Source of the DNA: Halosimplex litoreum
GTDB lineage: Archaea; Halobacteriota; Halobacteria; Halobacteriales; Haloarculaceae
DNA: 64,000 nt
Assembly (NCBI RefSeq): GCF_016065055.1
Contig: NZ_CP065856.1
Location: forward strand, 2,727,836-2,791,835
Direction of reading: 5' to 3'
Part shown: positions 52,751-61,708 of the stretch, in pieces
How the letters are laid out: each line of letters begins with the position of its first letter
Position numbering within the stretch: position 1 is the first letter of the stretch
Made by a program: the position numbers and the translations under genes
Notes under the pieces: generated by a model
Databases searched by the model: none
Seen by the model: the letters and a program-made list of their open reading frames with translations, nothing else
What the model was told of the DNA's origin: nothing

Positions 52751-53587
52751 TTACCCGGCGACGACCGCTCGTAGCGCGAAGGCCAGGTTCTCCTTCCGTT
52801 CGAGTACCCGCCGGTAGAAGTACGACAGCCACTTCGAGCCGTAGGGGGCGTACTGCCAGACTTCACAGTCCCCTGCCAGTTCGGTCTGGGCGTCCTCACG
52901 GACGCCCATCAGCATCTGCACCTCGTAGGGTGTCCCGTGCTCGTCGTGTAGCTTCTCGGCGAGCGCGATCATCGCCGGGTCGTGACTCCCCACGGCGACC
53001 CCGTCGTCGAACGCCTCGAACATGTATTCGAGGCAGTCCCGATACGACTCGTTCACCCGCGATTTCTCCCGGTACCCCACCGATTCGGGCGGGTCGTACG
53101 CGCCTTTCACCAGCCGGACCTTCCCCGGCAGGTCGGACAGTCGTTCGAGGTCCTTGCGCGTCCGTCTGAGATTCGCCTGAACGCAGACGCCGACCGCCCC
53201 GTCGGTCTCGCGGGCGTGTTCCGCGAAGACGTCCAGCGTCGCGTCGGTCGTCGTGTGGTCCTCCATGTCGATCCAGACGAACTCCCCGTGTTCGTCCGCC
53301 CGCTCGACGACGCGGGCGAGGTTCTCCCTGAACACCGCCTCGCCGACGTCGAGCCCCAGCTGTGAGGGTTTGACCGAGATGCACGCCCGCAGGTCCGTCC
53401 GCGCCAGGTCGTCGAGGAGGTCGCAGTAGGCCTCGGTGTCTTCGTCGGCGGGCTCGCGCTCGTCGTAGTGCTCGCCGAGCAGATTCAAGATCACCCCGAC
53501 CCCGCGATCGTTGGTCGCCCGGGCGTGTTCCAGCGCGACTGGGGCCGTCTCACCGGCGACGAAGCGACTCGCTATCGGCGGAAGCAT
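52751..53587 (-). CDS. Proline dehydrogenase
   Basis: FAD enzyme oxidising proline to pyrroline-5-carboxylate. 278 residues, a TIM barrel with motifs ACISVKPSQLGLDVGEAVF, WIDMEDHTTTDATLDVF, VQANLRRTRKDLERLSD, RLVKGAYDPPES (Lys) and YEVQMLMGVREDAQTE. The C-terminal YGSKWLSYFYRRVLERKENL fits PRODH/PutA. The length (about 280) matches short stand-alone enzymes. ATG 53587. The pyrroline-5-carboxylate dehydrogenase is not in this window. Confidence 0.93.
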   Translation of the reverse strand: MLPPIASRFVAGETAPVALEHARATNDRGVGVILNLLGEHYDEREPADEDTEAYCDLLDDLARTDLRACISVKPSQLGLDVGEAVFRENLARVVERADEHGEFVWIDMEDHTTTDATLDVFAEHARETDGAVGVCVQANLRRTRKDLERLSDLPGKVRLVKGAYDPPESVGYREKSRVNESYRDCLEYMFEAFDDGVAVGSHDPAMIALAEKLHDEHGTPYEVQMLMGVREDAQTELAGDCEVWQYAPYGSKWLSYFYRRVLERKENLAFALRAVVAG

Positions 53588-53752
53588 GCTGGTAAGTATT
53601 GCCGCCAGTGGCAAAGGGGTATCGGCGTCGCGTCCGGCGACGACGGGGCGCTGGGAGTGCGGCCGCGGACCGGGCGCCGACGCCGACCGGTCTAAAATTG
53701 TCGGCGGGGCGAACCACGGCGACTTAAGAACCACGGGACTGTCGGCGTCGGT

Positions 53753-54298
53753 ATGGACCTGGTCACGGCGGTGGTGACGGCGCTGTGGGCGATGTTGCCC
53801 GCGTACGTGCCGAACAACGCGGCGGTGCTGGCGGGCGGCGGCCGCCCCATCGACGGCGGGCGCACCTGGGGCGGTCGGCGCGTCCTCGGTGACGGGAAGA
53901 CCTGGCGCGGGACCGCCGCCGGCACCGCCGCCGGCGTCGCGCTCGCGTTCGGTCTGAACGCCGCGTCGGGACCGATCGCGGACCTGTTGAGCGTCCCCGC
54001 GGTGGAGTTCCCGCTCCCGGCCGCCGTGGGCCTGGCGCTGGGCGCGATGGCCGGCGACATCGGCGCGTCGTTCGTCAAACGGCGCAGCGGCCGCGAGCGC
54101 GGCGCCCCGTTCCCGGGCCTCGACCAGCTCGACTTCGTCGTCGGCGCGCTCGGGCTCGCCGCCGTCCTCGACTTCGAGTGGGTGGCCGCGACGTTCACCC
54201 CGCCGGTGCTCGCCACCGTCCTGATCGTGACGCCGCTGTTGCACGTCGTCACCAACGGGATCGCCTACCTCGTCGGCGCGAAAGACGAACCCTGGTAG
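53753..54298 (+). CDS. carS: CDP-archaeol synthase
   Basis: Membrane CTP:archaetidate cytidylyltransferase of ether-lipid synthesis, 181 residues. About five membrane helices; conserved block [19 protein letters not shown] and [15 protein letters not shown] (metal/phosphate region), plus [20 protein letters not shown] and [12 protein letters not shown] near the end. This enzyme family is archaeal-specific. The start ATG is 53753. It is followed by the hydrolase gene after 79 bases. Confidence 0.95.
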   Translation: MDLVTAVVTALWAMLPAYVPNNAAVLAGGGRPIDGGRTWGGRRVLGDGKTWRGTAAGTAAGVALAFGLNAASGPIADLLSVPAVEFPLPAAVGLALGAMAGDIGASFVKRRSGRERGAPFPGLDQLDFVVGALGLAAVLDFEWVAATFTPPVLATVLIVTPLLHVVTNGIAYLVGAKDEPW

Positions 54299-54377
54299 CC
54301 GTCCGGTTCCGTCCGCGGCTCGGCCGGGTCCGTCCCAGCAGGGCTTTTGCTTCGGCGCCACCTACGGTCGCCTAGTC

Positions 54378-54950
54378 ATGCAACTCGACGCCGACAGCGC
54401 CGCGGTCGTCGCGGTGGACATGCAGAACGGCTTCTGCCACCCGGACGGCAGCCTCCACGCGCCGGGCAGCGAGGACGCCATCGAACCCGTGAGCGAGGCC
54501 GTGTCGTCGGCCCGCGAGGCGGGCGCCGAGGTCGTCTGGACCCGCGACGTACACCCGCCGGAGCAGTTCGACGACGCCCACTACTACGACGAGTTCGAGC
54601 GCTGGGGCGAGCACGTCCTCGAAGGCTCGTGGGAGGCCGAGATCGTCGACGATCTCGAACCCAGGGAGGACGATCTCGTCGTCGTGAAACACACGTACGA
54701 CGCGTTCTATCAGACCCAGCTCGAAGCGTGGCTCGACGCCCACGGCATCGACGACCTGGTGATCTGCGGGACGCTGGCGAACGTCTGCGTGCTGCACACC
54801 GCCTCCAGCGCCGGTCTGCGCGACTTCCGGCCGGTGCTGGTCGAGGACGCCGTCGGCCACATCGAAGCGGGCCATCGCGAGTACGCGCTCGAACACGCCG
54901 ACTTCCTGTTCGGCGAAGTCACGCCGCTGGCGGACATCGAGTTCGTCTGA
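54378..54950 (+). CDS. Cysteine hydrolase of the isochorismatase/nicotinamidase family
   Basis: 190 residues. The catalytic triad positions are visible: Asp in VVAVDMQNGFC, Lys in VVVKHTYDAF, and Cys in GTLANVCVLHT. The cis-peptide motif VICGTLAN precedes the nucleophile. It could be a nicotinamidase (PncA-like) but lacks a certain metal-site pattern by eye, so the substrate stays open. Its stop codon is directly followed by the ATG of the GNAT gene, so the two are one transcription unit. Confidence 0.9.
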   Translation: MQLDADSAAVVAVDMQNGFCHPDGSLHAPGSEDAIEPVSEAVSSAREAGAEVVWTRDVHPPEQFDDAHYYDEFERWGEHVLEGSWEAEIVDDLEPREDDLVVVKHTYDAFYQTQLEAWLDAHGIDDLVICGTLANVCVLHTASSAGLRDFRPVLVEDAVGHIEAGHREYALEHADFLFGEVTPLADIEFV

Positions 54951-55463
54951 ATGGGGTCGAACGCCGACAGCGACGCGGCGGCCGGTCGGCTCCGACGGTA
55001 CGAGCCCCGGGACCGCGATGTCGTCTGGGACCTCCACCGCACCGCGTTGCGCGCGGCGGGGTCGAACCCCGAAGACGTGCCCGACAACGACGACATCCGC
55101 GATATCGAGGCCAACTACCTCGATCCGGGCGGGGAGTTCCTCGTCGTGGAATCCGACGGCGAGGTGGTGGCGATAGGCGGGCTGGCGGTCGAAGACGAGG
55201 GGATCCCCGACGACGCGGGCGAACTCCTGCGGATCGCGGTCGACCCGGACCACCAGCGGACGGGCCACGGCGACCGCGTGGTCGCCGGGCTGGAGGACGC
55301 GGCTCGCGAGCGCGGGCTCGACCGGGTCTTCCTCTGGACGGCCCAGCGCCAGCGGTCGGCGGTCCGGTTCTATCGGGCACGGGGCTACGAGGGCACCGAC
55401 CACCGGACCGAGGGGGAGTACGAACTGATCCGCTTCGAGAAGGCGCTGGGTAGCTCCGACTGA
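54951..55463 (+). CDS. GNAT-family N-acetyltransferase
   Basis: 170 residues with the GNAT fold: beta4 VVAIGGLAVEDEG, motif A RIAVDPDHQRTGHGDRVVAG (acetyl-CoA pyrophosphate loop, QRTGHG), and motif B ALYRARGYE-like VRFYRARGYEGTDHR. The acceptor is unknown. The start ATG abuts the stop of the cysteine hydrolase gene, indicating coupling. Confidence 0.92.
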   Translation: MGSNADSDAAAGRLRRYEPRDRDVVWDLHRTALRAAGSNPEDVPDNDDIRDIEANYLDPGGEFLVVESDGEVVAIGGLAVEDEGIPDDAGELLRIAVDPDHQRTGHGDRVVAGLEDAARERGLDRVFLWTAQRQRSAVRFYRARGYEGTDHRTEGEYELIRFEKALGSSD

Positions 55464-55475
55464 CCGCTTCGGTCG

Positions 55476-56414
55476 CTACGGCTCGTGCGGTTCTATCTCG
55501 ACGGTCACCTCGGCGCCGACCGGCAGGTCGATCCCCTCGCCGACGAACTTCGCGCCGGCGTGGTCGCGACCGAGCGCGAGCGCGATGCCCCGAACGGGCT
55601 CGCCGTTCGCCAGCACGGTCAGGTCGGCCCAGGTCACGTCCCGGCCTTCGGCGCGTCCGACGCGCTCGCCGCAGAGGAACACGTCCGCGGGGTCGTCCGT
55701 GCCGGCGCCGTCTCGGCCGTCGACCTCGCCGGTCGCGTCGCGACGACGGAGCAGCCCACCGCAGTCGTAGTGCGGGAGTCCGCCGTCGAGGATGCCCAGC
55801 AGTTCCCCGTCCACATCGGTGGCTGCGAGACCGGCGAAGCGTTCGCCCGGTGCCGGATGCACGGGCGAATCGAGGACGGCGTACGTGTCGCCGGCGGCGA
55901 CGACGGTCCCGGTTCCGTCCCACGGGAGAGCCTCGACCGCCAGTTCGGGGTCGAGTTCGAGCGGCAGCGAGCCGGTGGCGCGGTGGTGGTTCGCGCCGTG
56001 CTCGCGAAACCCCAGATGAACGTGGTTGGCGACCCACGGCGCGAAGAAGCCGGCGCGGACGAGCCGGCCCAGCGAGTCGCCGACCGCGACGCGCTCGCCC
56101 GCCGAAACCGCGGGCTCGACGTGCAGGAGGCGGGCCACGCGCTCGCCGGTGTCGACGAGGATCAGGTGGTCCTCGTCGGCCGCGTAGGGTCGCGAGGGGG
56201 CTCGCACCGTCCGCGTCTCGACGACCTCGCCGGCGACGGGCGAGGGCGCGTCGATCCGGGGACCGTCCTCGGGGTTCGGCTGGAGGGCGTCGCCGCGCTC
56301 GTCGCCGGGGTACAGGTCGACGGCGCAGCCCCGCTCGTGAGCGGCGAAGGGGGAGTTGTAGAGCGTGACCCGCCGGAACGGCGCGAGCGCGCCGGCGGAC
56401 AGCGTGACGGTCAT
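55476..56414 (-). CDS. Peptidase M23-like (LytM-fold) protein
   Basis: 312 residues. The pattern H-x-x-x-x-x-x-D in FAAHERGCAVDLYPG followed much later by HVHLGF (about residue 135) matches the LytM H-x(n)-D and H-x-H metal sites, and IDAPSPVAGEVVETRTV resembles the biotinyl/lysostaphin-like strand block. No signal peptide is apparent. Haloarchaea lack murein, so an unknown substrate is likely. The distribution of the ligands is what supports the call; reading alone leaves doubt. Confidence 0.65.
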   Translation of the reverse strand: MTVTLSAGALAPFRRVTLYNSPFAAHERGCAVDLYPGDERGDALQPNPEDGPRIDAPSPVAGEVVETRTVRAPSRPYAADEDHLILVDTGERVARLLHVEPAVSAGERVAVGDSLGRLVRAGFFAPWVANHVHLGFREHGANHHRATGSLPLELDPELAVEALPWDGTGTVVAAGDTYAVLDSPVHPAPGERFAGLAATDVDGELLGILDGGLPHYDCGGLLRRRDATGEVDGRDGAGTDDPADVFLCGERVGRAEGRDVTWADLTVLANGEPVRGIALALGRDHAGAKFVGEGIDLPVGAEVTVEIEPHEP

Positions 56415-56466
56415 CGGCGGCGGTTAGGGGAGAAGACACATTACGGTCGCGCTTCCGATCCGGACC

Positions 56467-56931
56467 GTGAACCGGCGCATCGCCGCCCTCGTGGCCGTCC
56501 TCGTCGGCGTGGGACTGATGACGGTCCCGGCGCTCGCCCAGTTCCAGACGCCCGACGGCGACCCGGTCAGATTCCAGGTCTGGACCGACGAGCCACCGTC
56601 CGAAGACGCGTCGTGGGACAGTCCGACGACGGTGAACGCCTCGGCGATCCCCGACAGCGTCGTCGCGGAGATCCGGGAGGCGGGCGCTGGCGACGACGGC
56701 GAGTCCGTTCGGACACGCACGGCGGTGATCGACGAGACGCTGTACCCGGCGCTGGAGTCCTCGCCAGAGGCGGTCTACGTGCGCGACGGCTCGACGTGGT
56801 ACCGTCTCAACCGGAGCTGGGGGACCGGCGGCTTCGTCGACGCTTCGCTGGTGCTGGGAGGCGTCAGTTTCGTCGCCGGACTCGTGATCACCGCTCTCGG
56901 CGGGTGGTACGGCGTCTTCGGTGGAGAGTGA
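56467..56931 (+). CDS. Exported membrane-anchored small protein, unknown
   Basis: 154 residues from GTG 56467. Signal-like helix RRIAALVAVLVGVGLMTVPALA, an extracytoplasmic acidic domain (FQVWTDEPPSEDASWDSP; ALESSPEAVYVRDGSTWYRL) and a C-terminal membrane segment VLGGVSFVAGLVITALGGWY. Topology suggests a protein exposed outside with one anchor. No family is recognised. Confidence 0.72.
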   Translation: MNRRIAALVAVLVGVGLMTVPALAQFQTPDGDPVRFQVWTDEPPSEDASWDSPTTVNASAIPDSVVAEIREAGAGDDGESVRTRTAVIDETLYPALESSPEAVYVRDGSTWYRLNRSWGTGGFVDASLVLGGVSFVAGLVITALGGWYGVFGGE

Positions 56932-56973
56932 CGAGATCGGAGGCGCTTTTCCGCGACGCCTCTAGAACCGAGT

Positions 56974-57672
56974 ATGCGTGTCTACCGCGGTCGGGCCGAC
57001 GCCATCGACGCCGACCGGACGGTCTCGGACCGACTGGTCGACCGGGTCGCCGCCGACCGCGAGCCGGCCGTGCGAGTCTGGCGACCCCACCGGCAGGTCG
57101 CGTTCGGCCGTCGCGACGCACGCGCAGAGAGATACGAGACGGCCCACGAACTCGCCGAGGAGCGCGGATTCCCGGCGGTCGAGCGGGAGGTCGGCGGCCG
57201 TGCGGTCGCCTACACCGGGTCGACGGTGGCGTTCGCCCGCGTGACGCCGGTCGACGACCCGCGCTCGGGACTGAGCGATCGCTACGACGCTGCCACCGCC
57301 GACCTGCTCGCCGCCCTGGACTCGCTGGGCGTCGACGCCAGCGAGGGCGAACCGGCCGACTCGTTCTGTCCGGGGACGCACTCGGTCCAGGCCGATTCGG
57401 GTGGCCGAGCCCGGAAACTCGCCGGCCTGGCCCAGCGGGTCCGTGCCGACGCGGCCGTCGTCGCGGGCGTGCTCCTCGTCCGCGACCACGACGAGATCGC
57501 GTCGGTGCTCGACCCGGTCTACGCGGCGCTGGACGTGCCCTTCGACCCCGAGACGGTCGGGAGCGTCGGGCGGGCGGGGGGCGTGAGTGACCCGGACGCG
57601 GTCGTCGCAGCAGTCGAGTCGGCGCTGGTCGGCGCGGGCACGGGACCGACGACGATCGAACGGGTCGGCTAA
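56974..57672 (+). CDS. Lipoate-protein ligase-like protein
   Basis: 232 residues of the biotin/lipoate ligase fold. The conserved blocks are RPHRQVAFGRRDARAERYE, REVGGRAVAYTGSTVAFARV (the RxxGGxxV motif) and RARKLAGLAQRVRADAAVVAGV, with the catalytic-type Lys in KLAG. It is probably a lipoyl or octanoyl transferase for 2-oxoacid dehydrogenase or glycine-cleavage H protein. No H protein gene is next to it. ATG 56974. Confidence 0.85.
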   Translation: MRVYRGRADAIDADRTVSDRLVDRVAADREPAVRVWRPHRQVAFGRRDARAERYETAHELAEERGFPAVEREVGGRAVAYTGSTVAFARVTPVDDPRSGLSDRYDAATADLLAALDSLGVDASEGEPADSFCPGTHSVQADSGGRARKLAGLAQRVRADAAVVAGVLLVRDHDEIASVLDPVYAALDVPFDPETVGSVGRAGGVSDPDAVVAAVESALVGAGTGPTTIERVG

Positions 57673-57752
57673 GCTCCGCTTCCCACCGAACACGTGCCAA
57701 TCGGGCTGCAGGAAACCAGTGAACTTAGGGTACCGGGCGTTTGAGGTGGGGT

Positions 57753-59174
57753 ATGCTGTTCCGGAACGCGACGCTCGCGGACGGCCGGCGGCGGGACGTC
57801 CGCGTGTCGGGCGAGACCGTCGCCGCGGTCGGGGAGGATCTGGGTGTCCGGGAGGACGAGCGGACGGTCGACGCGACCGGCAAGCGCCTGCTCCCGGGGA
57901 TGATCGACGCACACGTCCACTTCCGCGAGCCCGGCGACTCGCACAAGGAGGACTGGACGACGGGTTCGGCGAGCGCCGCCGCCGGCGGCGTGACGACCGT
58001 CGTCGACCAGCCAAACACCTCGCCGCCGACCGTCGACGGGGACGCCTTCGGCGAGAAGGCGACGCTGGCGGCCGACTCGCTGGTCGACTTCGGGCTCAAC
58101 GGCGGCGTCACCGCCGACTGGGACCCCGACTCGCTGCTCGACCGCGACGTCTTCGCGCTCGGTGAGGTGTTCCTCGCCGACTCGACGGGCAACATGGGCG
58201 TCGAGGAACCGCTCTTTCTCGACGCGCTCGCCGAGGCCGACGCCCGCGACGTGACCGTCACCGTCCACGCCGAGGACGCGAGCCTGTTCAACGTCTCCGC
58301 GCAGGAGCGCGACGACGCCGACGCCTGGAGCGCCTACCGCACCGCCCGCGCGGAGGCCGCCGCCGTCGAGCGGGCCTGCGAAGTCGCCGCCGAGCGCGAT
58401 ACCGAGATCCACGTCGCTCATACCTCGACGCCGAAGGGGATCGATATCGCGAGCGAGGCCGGGATGACCTGTGAGGTCACGCCCCACCACATGTACCTCT
58501 CGCGCAACGACCTGCGCGAGCTCGGCACCCACGGGCGGATGAACCCGCCGCTGCGCCGCGAGAAGCGCCGTCAGAAGGTGTACGACCGCGTCGTCGACGG
58601 CACCGTCGACATGGTCGCGACGGACCACGCTCCGCATACCGCCGCGGAGAAAGACGCCGCGATCTGGGACGCGCCGTCGGGCGTCCCCGGCGTCGAGACC
58701 GCGCTACCGCTCCTGCTCGCCGACGCCCGCACCGGCGACCTGACCTACGAGCGCGTCCGCGACCTGACCGCCGCCAACCCCGCCGAGGTGTTCGACCTGC
58801 CGTCGAAGGGCCGCGTCGCGGAGGGCATGGACGCCGACCTCGTGCTGGTCGACCCCGGCAAGACCCACCCGATCCGCGCCGACCGGCTGCACACCAAGTG
58901 CGACTGGACGCCCTTCGAGGGTCACGAGGCCGTCTTCCCCGAACTGACGCTGGTTCGGGGCTCGGTCGTCTACGAGCGCGATTCCGACGACCGCCCCGGC
59001 GGCGCGAGCGAGACCTTCGGCGACGCCGGCGGGCGGAACGTCCGCACGGCGGCCGAAGCGAACGCCGACCGTGCCTCAGAGTCGGGACCGGTCACCCGCG
59101 GCGAAGAGACCGAATCGATCGCCGACCTCGCCGCCGAAGTCGTCGAGGAGCGTCCCGACGACGAGCAGCGCTGA
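57753..59174 (+). CDS. pyrC: Dihydroorotase
   Basis: Pyrimidine synthesis enzyme closing carbamoyl-aspartate to dihydroorotate. 473 residues with amidohydrolase motifs: LLPGMIDAHVHFREPGDSHKEDW (HxH), GGVTTVVDQPNTSPPT, CEVTPHHMYLSRNDL, and VDMVATDHAPHTAAEKD (catalytic Asp and His). Class I dihydroorotase length is about 420-450 residues. Here an acidic, Ala/Glu/Asp-rich extension of about 50 residues (from GRNVRTAAEANADR) follows. ATG 57753 (MLFRNATLADG). Monocistronic. Confidence 0.94.
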   Translation: MLFRNATLADGRRRDVRVSGETVAAVGEDLGVREDERTVDATGKRLLPGMIDAHVHFREPGDSHKEDWTTGSASAAAGGVTTVVDQPNTSPPTVDGDAFGEKATLAADSLVDFGLNGGVTADWDPDSLLDRDVFALGEVFLADSTGNMGVEEPLFLDALAEADARDVTVTVHAEDASLFNVSAQERDDADAWSAYRTARAEAAAVERACEVAAERDTEIHVAHTSTPKGIDIASEAGMTCEVTPHHMYLSRNDLRELGTHGRMNPPLRREKRRQKVYDRVVDGTVDMVATDHAPHTAAEKDAAIWDAPSGVPGVETALPLLLADARTGDLTYERVRDLTAANPAEVFDLPSKGRVAEGMDADLVLVDPGKTHPIRADRLHTKCDWTPFEGHEAVFPELTLVRGSVVYERDSDDRPGGASETFGDAGGRNVRTAAEANADRASESGPVTRGEETESIADLAAEVVEERPDDEQR

Positions 59175-59223
59175 GCGGTACTTTCCCTCTCGTCCTCGCC
59201 GGCCACACCTTCTCTCCGGCTTG

Positions 59224-59228
59224 TTTTT
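59224..59228 (+). terminator. T-tract terminator after pyrC
   Basis: A T5 run (GTTTTTC) follows the pyrC stop by about 50 bases and lies at the end of the convergent membrane-protein gene. Confidence 0.45.
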
Positions 59229-59623
59229 CAGACCGCCCGCTCCCGCGCGGCGTCGAGTCGCGACTTCGGCACCGGGCGCACGACGCCGAAGACGAACCGG
59301 TAACAGAGCAAGCCGGCACCCATCCCCGCGAGCCCGGCGCTGACGACCGTCAGGACGACTAGGTCAGTCGCGACGGCGACGAGGCCGACGGCGACTGCGG
59401 CGGCCACGACACCGACGGTCGCCGCGGCGTAGCGCCGCCAGTCGCCCCAGCCGAACAGGTCGTGTTCGTCGGTGTACGCGACGGCGACCGTCGCGACCGC
59501 CGCCGCGAATGCGACCCACCACGCCGCGCGCAGCCCCGCGAGCCCGACGTTCACGACGCCGAGCGCGATCCAGAGGGTTCCCATGGTGCCTTCGAGGAGG
59601 ACGACGCGTCGGGCGGTGTCCAT
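59228..59623 (-). CDS. Membrane protein with four to five helices
   Basis: 131 residues, ATG 59623 (MDTARRVVLLEGTMGTLW). Helices: LEGTMGTLWIALGVVNVGLA, AAWWVAFAAAVATVAVAY, YAAATVGVVAAAVAVGLVAV and LTVVSAGLAGMGAGLL, ending in a basic tail. No function recognised. It follows the DUF5806-like gene on the same strand after 39 bases. Confidence 0.78.
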   Translation of the reverse strand: MDTARRVVLLEGTMGTLWIALGVVNVGLAGLRAAWWVAFAAAVATVAVAYTDEHDLFGWGDWRRYAAATVGVVAAAVAVGLVAVATDLVVLTVVSAGLAGMGAGLLCYRFVFGVVRPVPKSRLDAARERAV

Positions 59624-59662
59624 ACCCGTCCGTAGAACAGGACGCCAAATAAAGGACGACGC

Positions 59663-60409
59663 TCAGTCGTCGTCGACGGCGTCGGCGGCGGTGGCCTCGA
59701 AGTGGTGGCCGCAGTCGGGACACTCTACCTCGTCGTGGCGCAGCGCCGCGGAGTGTTCGCGGACCTCGCGCATCACCTCGGAGATCTCGTCCTCGGCCGC
59801 CAGCTCCTCCTCGACGGAGAGCTCGACGCCCTCCACTTCGAGCAGGAACTTCGCGACCTCGGTGGCCTCGTACATCACGTCGTCCAGCTCCTCGGCGGTG
59901 AAGAAGTCGCACATCGCCCCGTAGAGGAAGGTCGCGCCGGCCTTGCGGACCTTCTCCTCGAAGGAGGCGCGGGCCTGGTTGACGGCCTGGGGCGTGTACG
60001 TGTCGGTCATAAAGGGGACGAGTTCGGGGAGGTTCTCGCCGATCTTCGTCATCTCGACGCCGGTCTCGGTGCGAAAGTCGGCGCAGAGCCGAGCGATGGC
60101 CCACTCGCGGGCGGTGACGTACGTCCGGTCGCGCAGGAAGTCGTTGGCGCGGTCGTAGGTGCCGCCGTCGATCTTCTTGAAGCGGTCGTACTTGGCCACG
60201 TCCGGCGGTAGATCCGGATCCGGGGCGGCCGGCGCGTCGGTATCGACACCGCTCGCGTCGGGTTCGGCTGGGTCCGTCGGTCCGGTGCCGTCGGCCTCGG
60301 TGCCGTCGGTCGATCGTGCGTCGGTGGTCTGGTTCCGTGGCTCTCCCTCCCTCTCGGTCGACTCCGCCCCGAGCCCGTCACCCTCGCCCGCTTCGGGTCC
60401 GTCGGTCAT
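59663..60409 (-). CDS. DUF5806-like haloarchaeal protein
   Basis: 248 residues. The first 75 residues are acidic/Thr/Asp low complexity. The conserved core is DVAKYDRFKKIDGGTYDRAN and AIARLCADFRTETGVEMTKI, helical and Leu/Glu-rich. The C-terminus carries a CPDCGHHFE zinc-ribbon half. I know this core as DUF5806; role unknown. The longest open frame (59663-61285) is antisense to the genes upstream. ATG 60409. Confidence 0.83.
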   Translation of the reverse strand: MTDGPEAGEGDGLGAESTEREGEPRNQTTDARSTDGTEADGTGPTDPAEPDASGVDTDAPAAPDPDLPPDVAKYDRFKKIDGGTYDRANDFLRDRTYVTAREWAIARLCADFRTETGVEMTKIGENLPELVPFMTDTYTPQAVNQARASFEEKVRKAGATFLYGAMCDFFTAEELDDVMYEATEVAKFLLEVEGVELSVEEELAAEDEISEVMREVREHSAALRHDEVECPDCGHHFEATAADAVDDD

Positions 60410-60501
60410 GGTCCCTTCTGTGTCGCGGTCCCGAAAAAGCGTGTCGGCGTCGGCACCGTGCGGTGGGACCGGCGTTCTTCTCGGTTTCGTTAAAAGAATA
60501 A

Positions 60502-60508
60502 TTATAAA
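60502..60508 (+). promoter_or_regulatory. TATA-like box
   Basis: TTATAAA lies 34 bases before the ATG at 60542 in an AT-rich island (60490-60510). It also sits in the divergent gap with the DUF5806-like gene. Confidence 0.6.
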
Positions 60509-60541
60509 TGCTGGGTGAAAAGTTGTGTGTGGGAACGTACC

Positions 60542-60973
60542 ATGGCAAACACGACCTACCTCGCGAGCACGGTACTGATGGGGCTGCTCGGGGTCGGGGT
60601 CGTCCTGTTCGTCCTCCGGTCGCGTCGGTGGCGCCGCTACGTCCCGCGAGCCGCCGTCGCAGTCGCCGCCGGCGAGCGACCGGCCCCGGGGCTGACCGAG
60701 TTCGCCGGGCGGACGAGCACGTGGACGGCCACCTACATCGCGCTCGTGCTCGGGTTCATGTTCGGCGCGATGGCCTACGCCGGCGGGGCGATCACCGGAC
60801 CGGTCGTCATCGGCGCCGTCGTCGCGCTGGTCGCCGGGTTCCTCGTCGCCGGCGTCTACGTCGCGATGCGCGACAACGGTCGCCCGAGCGCGCAGGCGGC
60901 GGCGGGCAGCGCCGTCGCCACGGGCATGCTCGCCGTCCTCGCGATCACCGTCGTCCTCGTCACGACCGGGTGA
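60542..60973 (+). CDS. Membrane protein next to the cytochrome oxidase genes
   Basis: 143 residues (MANTTYLASTVLMGLLGVGV). Four membrane helices: VLMGLLGVGVVLFVLRS, TYIALVLGFMFGAMAYAGGA, VVIGAVVALVAGFLVAGVYV and the last GMLAVLAITVVLVTTG. I recall small proteins of this type beside haloarchaeal oxidase clusters but the exact family number is uncertain. Its stop is four bases from the next ATG, so cotranscription is probable. Confidence 0.75.
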   Translation: MANTTYLASTVLMGLLGVGVVLFVLRSRRWRRYVPRAAVAVAAGERPAPGLTEFAGRTSTWTATYIALVLGFMFGAMAYAGGAITGPVVIGAVVALVAGFLVAGVYVAMRDNGRPSAQAAAGSAVATGMLAVLAITVVLVTTG

Positions 60974-60976
60974 TCG

Positions 60977-61681
60977 ATGGCCCACTCGACGCGCGACCGA
61001 GCGCCGTCCTTGCCGGCCGGCGCGGGACTGCTGGCCGCAGTCGTCGCCCTTGAGGGCGTCCTCGTCGTCGGCTACTTCCTCGCCACGCCGGGGACCGTCA
61101 CCGTCCCGCGCTACGTGCTCTACCCGTTCGTCTGGATCGACGCCGTCCTCGTCGCCGCCTACCGCACCCCGATGCCGTCGGCACCACCGCGCCGACATCT
61201 CTTCGCGGGCGCGCTCGCAGTCGGCTACTTCCTGTTGCTGGCCAACTGGGCGGCCCTGATCGGGCTGACAGTCGGTGGCCACCACCCGATCCCCGACGGC
61301 GTCCTCGGACTCAGCGTCGGCGCCGGCTCGCCCGGCTGGGGACGGGTCCGCCTGATCACCGAGACGTTCTACGTTTCGTTCGTCCCGTACCGCGTGATCG
61401 GCTATCTGGGGCTCACCTACCTCGTCTACGCCGCGCTCGTCGACGCCACCGGCGTCGTCGCGTCGGGCACGCTCGGCTTCGTCTCCTGTCTCAGCTGTTC
61501 CGCCCCGATCTTCGCGTCCGCCGTCACCGGCGTCCTCGGCGGGTGGGTCACGCTCATGTCGACCGCTATCGCCTACTCGGTCGACATCTCGACGGTCGCC
61601 TTCCTCGCGTCGGTGGCGCTGCTGTACTGGCGGCCGGGAGCCCCGTCGCTCCCCGGTGGGCGCGACGAGGCGGACGGATGA
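60977..61681 (+). CDS. Polytopic membrane protein with a Cys pair, near the oxidase genes
   Basis: 234 residues, about seven membrane helices. A conserved-looking SCLSCSAPIFASAVTGVLGG helix carries two Cys three residues apart. That is unusual in a membrane helix and may bind metal or form a disulfide. The family resembles DUF7546 proteins of haloarchaea as I recall them, with low certainty. Possibly an assembly factor for the terminal oxidase; inferred from position only. Confidence 0.75.
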   Translation: MAHSTRDRAPSLPAGAGLLAAVVALEGVLVVGYFLATPGTVTVPRYVLYPFVWIDAVLVAAYRTPMPSAPPRRHLFAGALAVGYFLLLANWAALIGLTVGGHHPIPDGVLGLSVGAGSPGWGRVRLITETFYVSFVPYRVIGYLGLTYLVYAALVDATGVVASGTLGFVSCLSCSAPIFASAVTGVLGGWVTLMSTAIAYSVDISTVAFLASVALLYWRPGAPSLPGGRDEADG

Positions 61682-61708
61682 TGGACGAAACGGTGTCGAG
61701 CGGGGCCC

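Noticed and set aside
61682-61708. Terminator or gene between the convergent membrane genes
   Set aside because: Only 27 bases with no T tract or hairpin.
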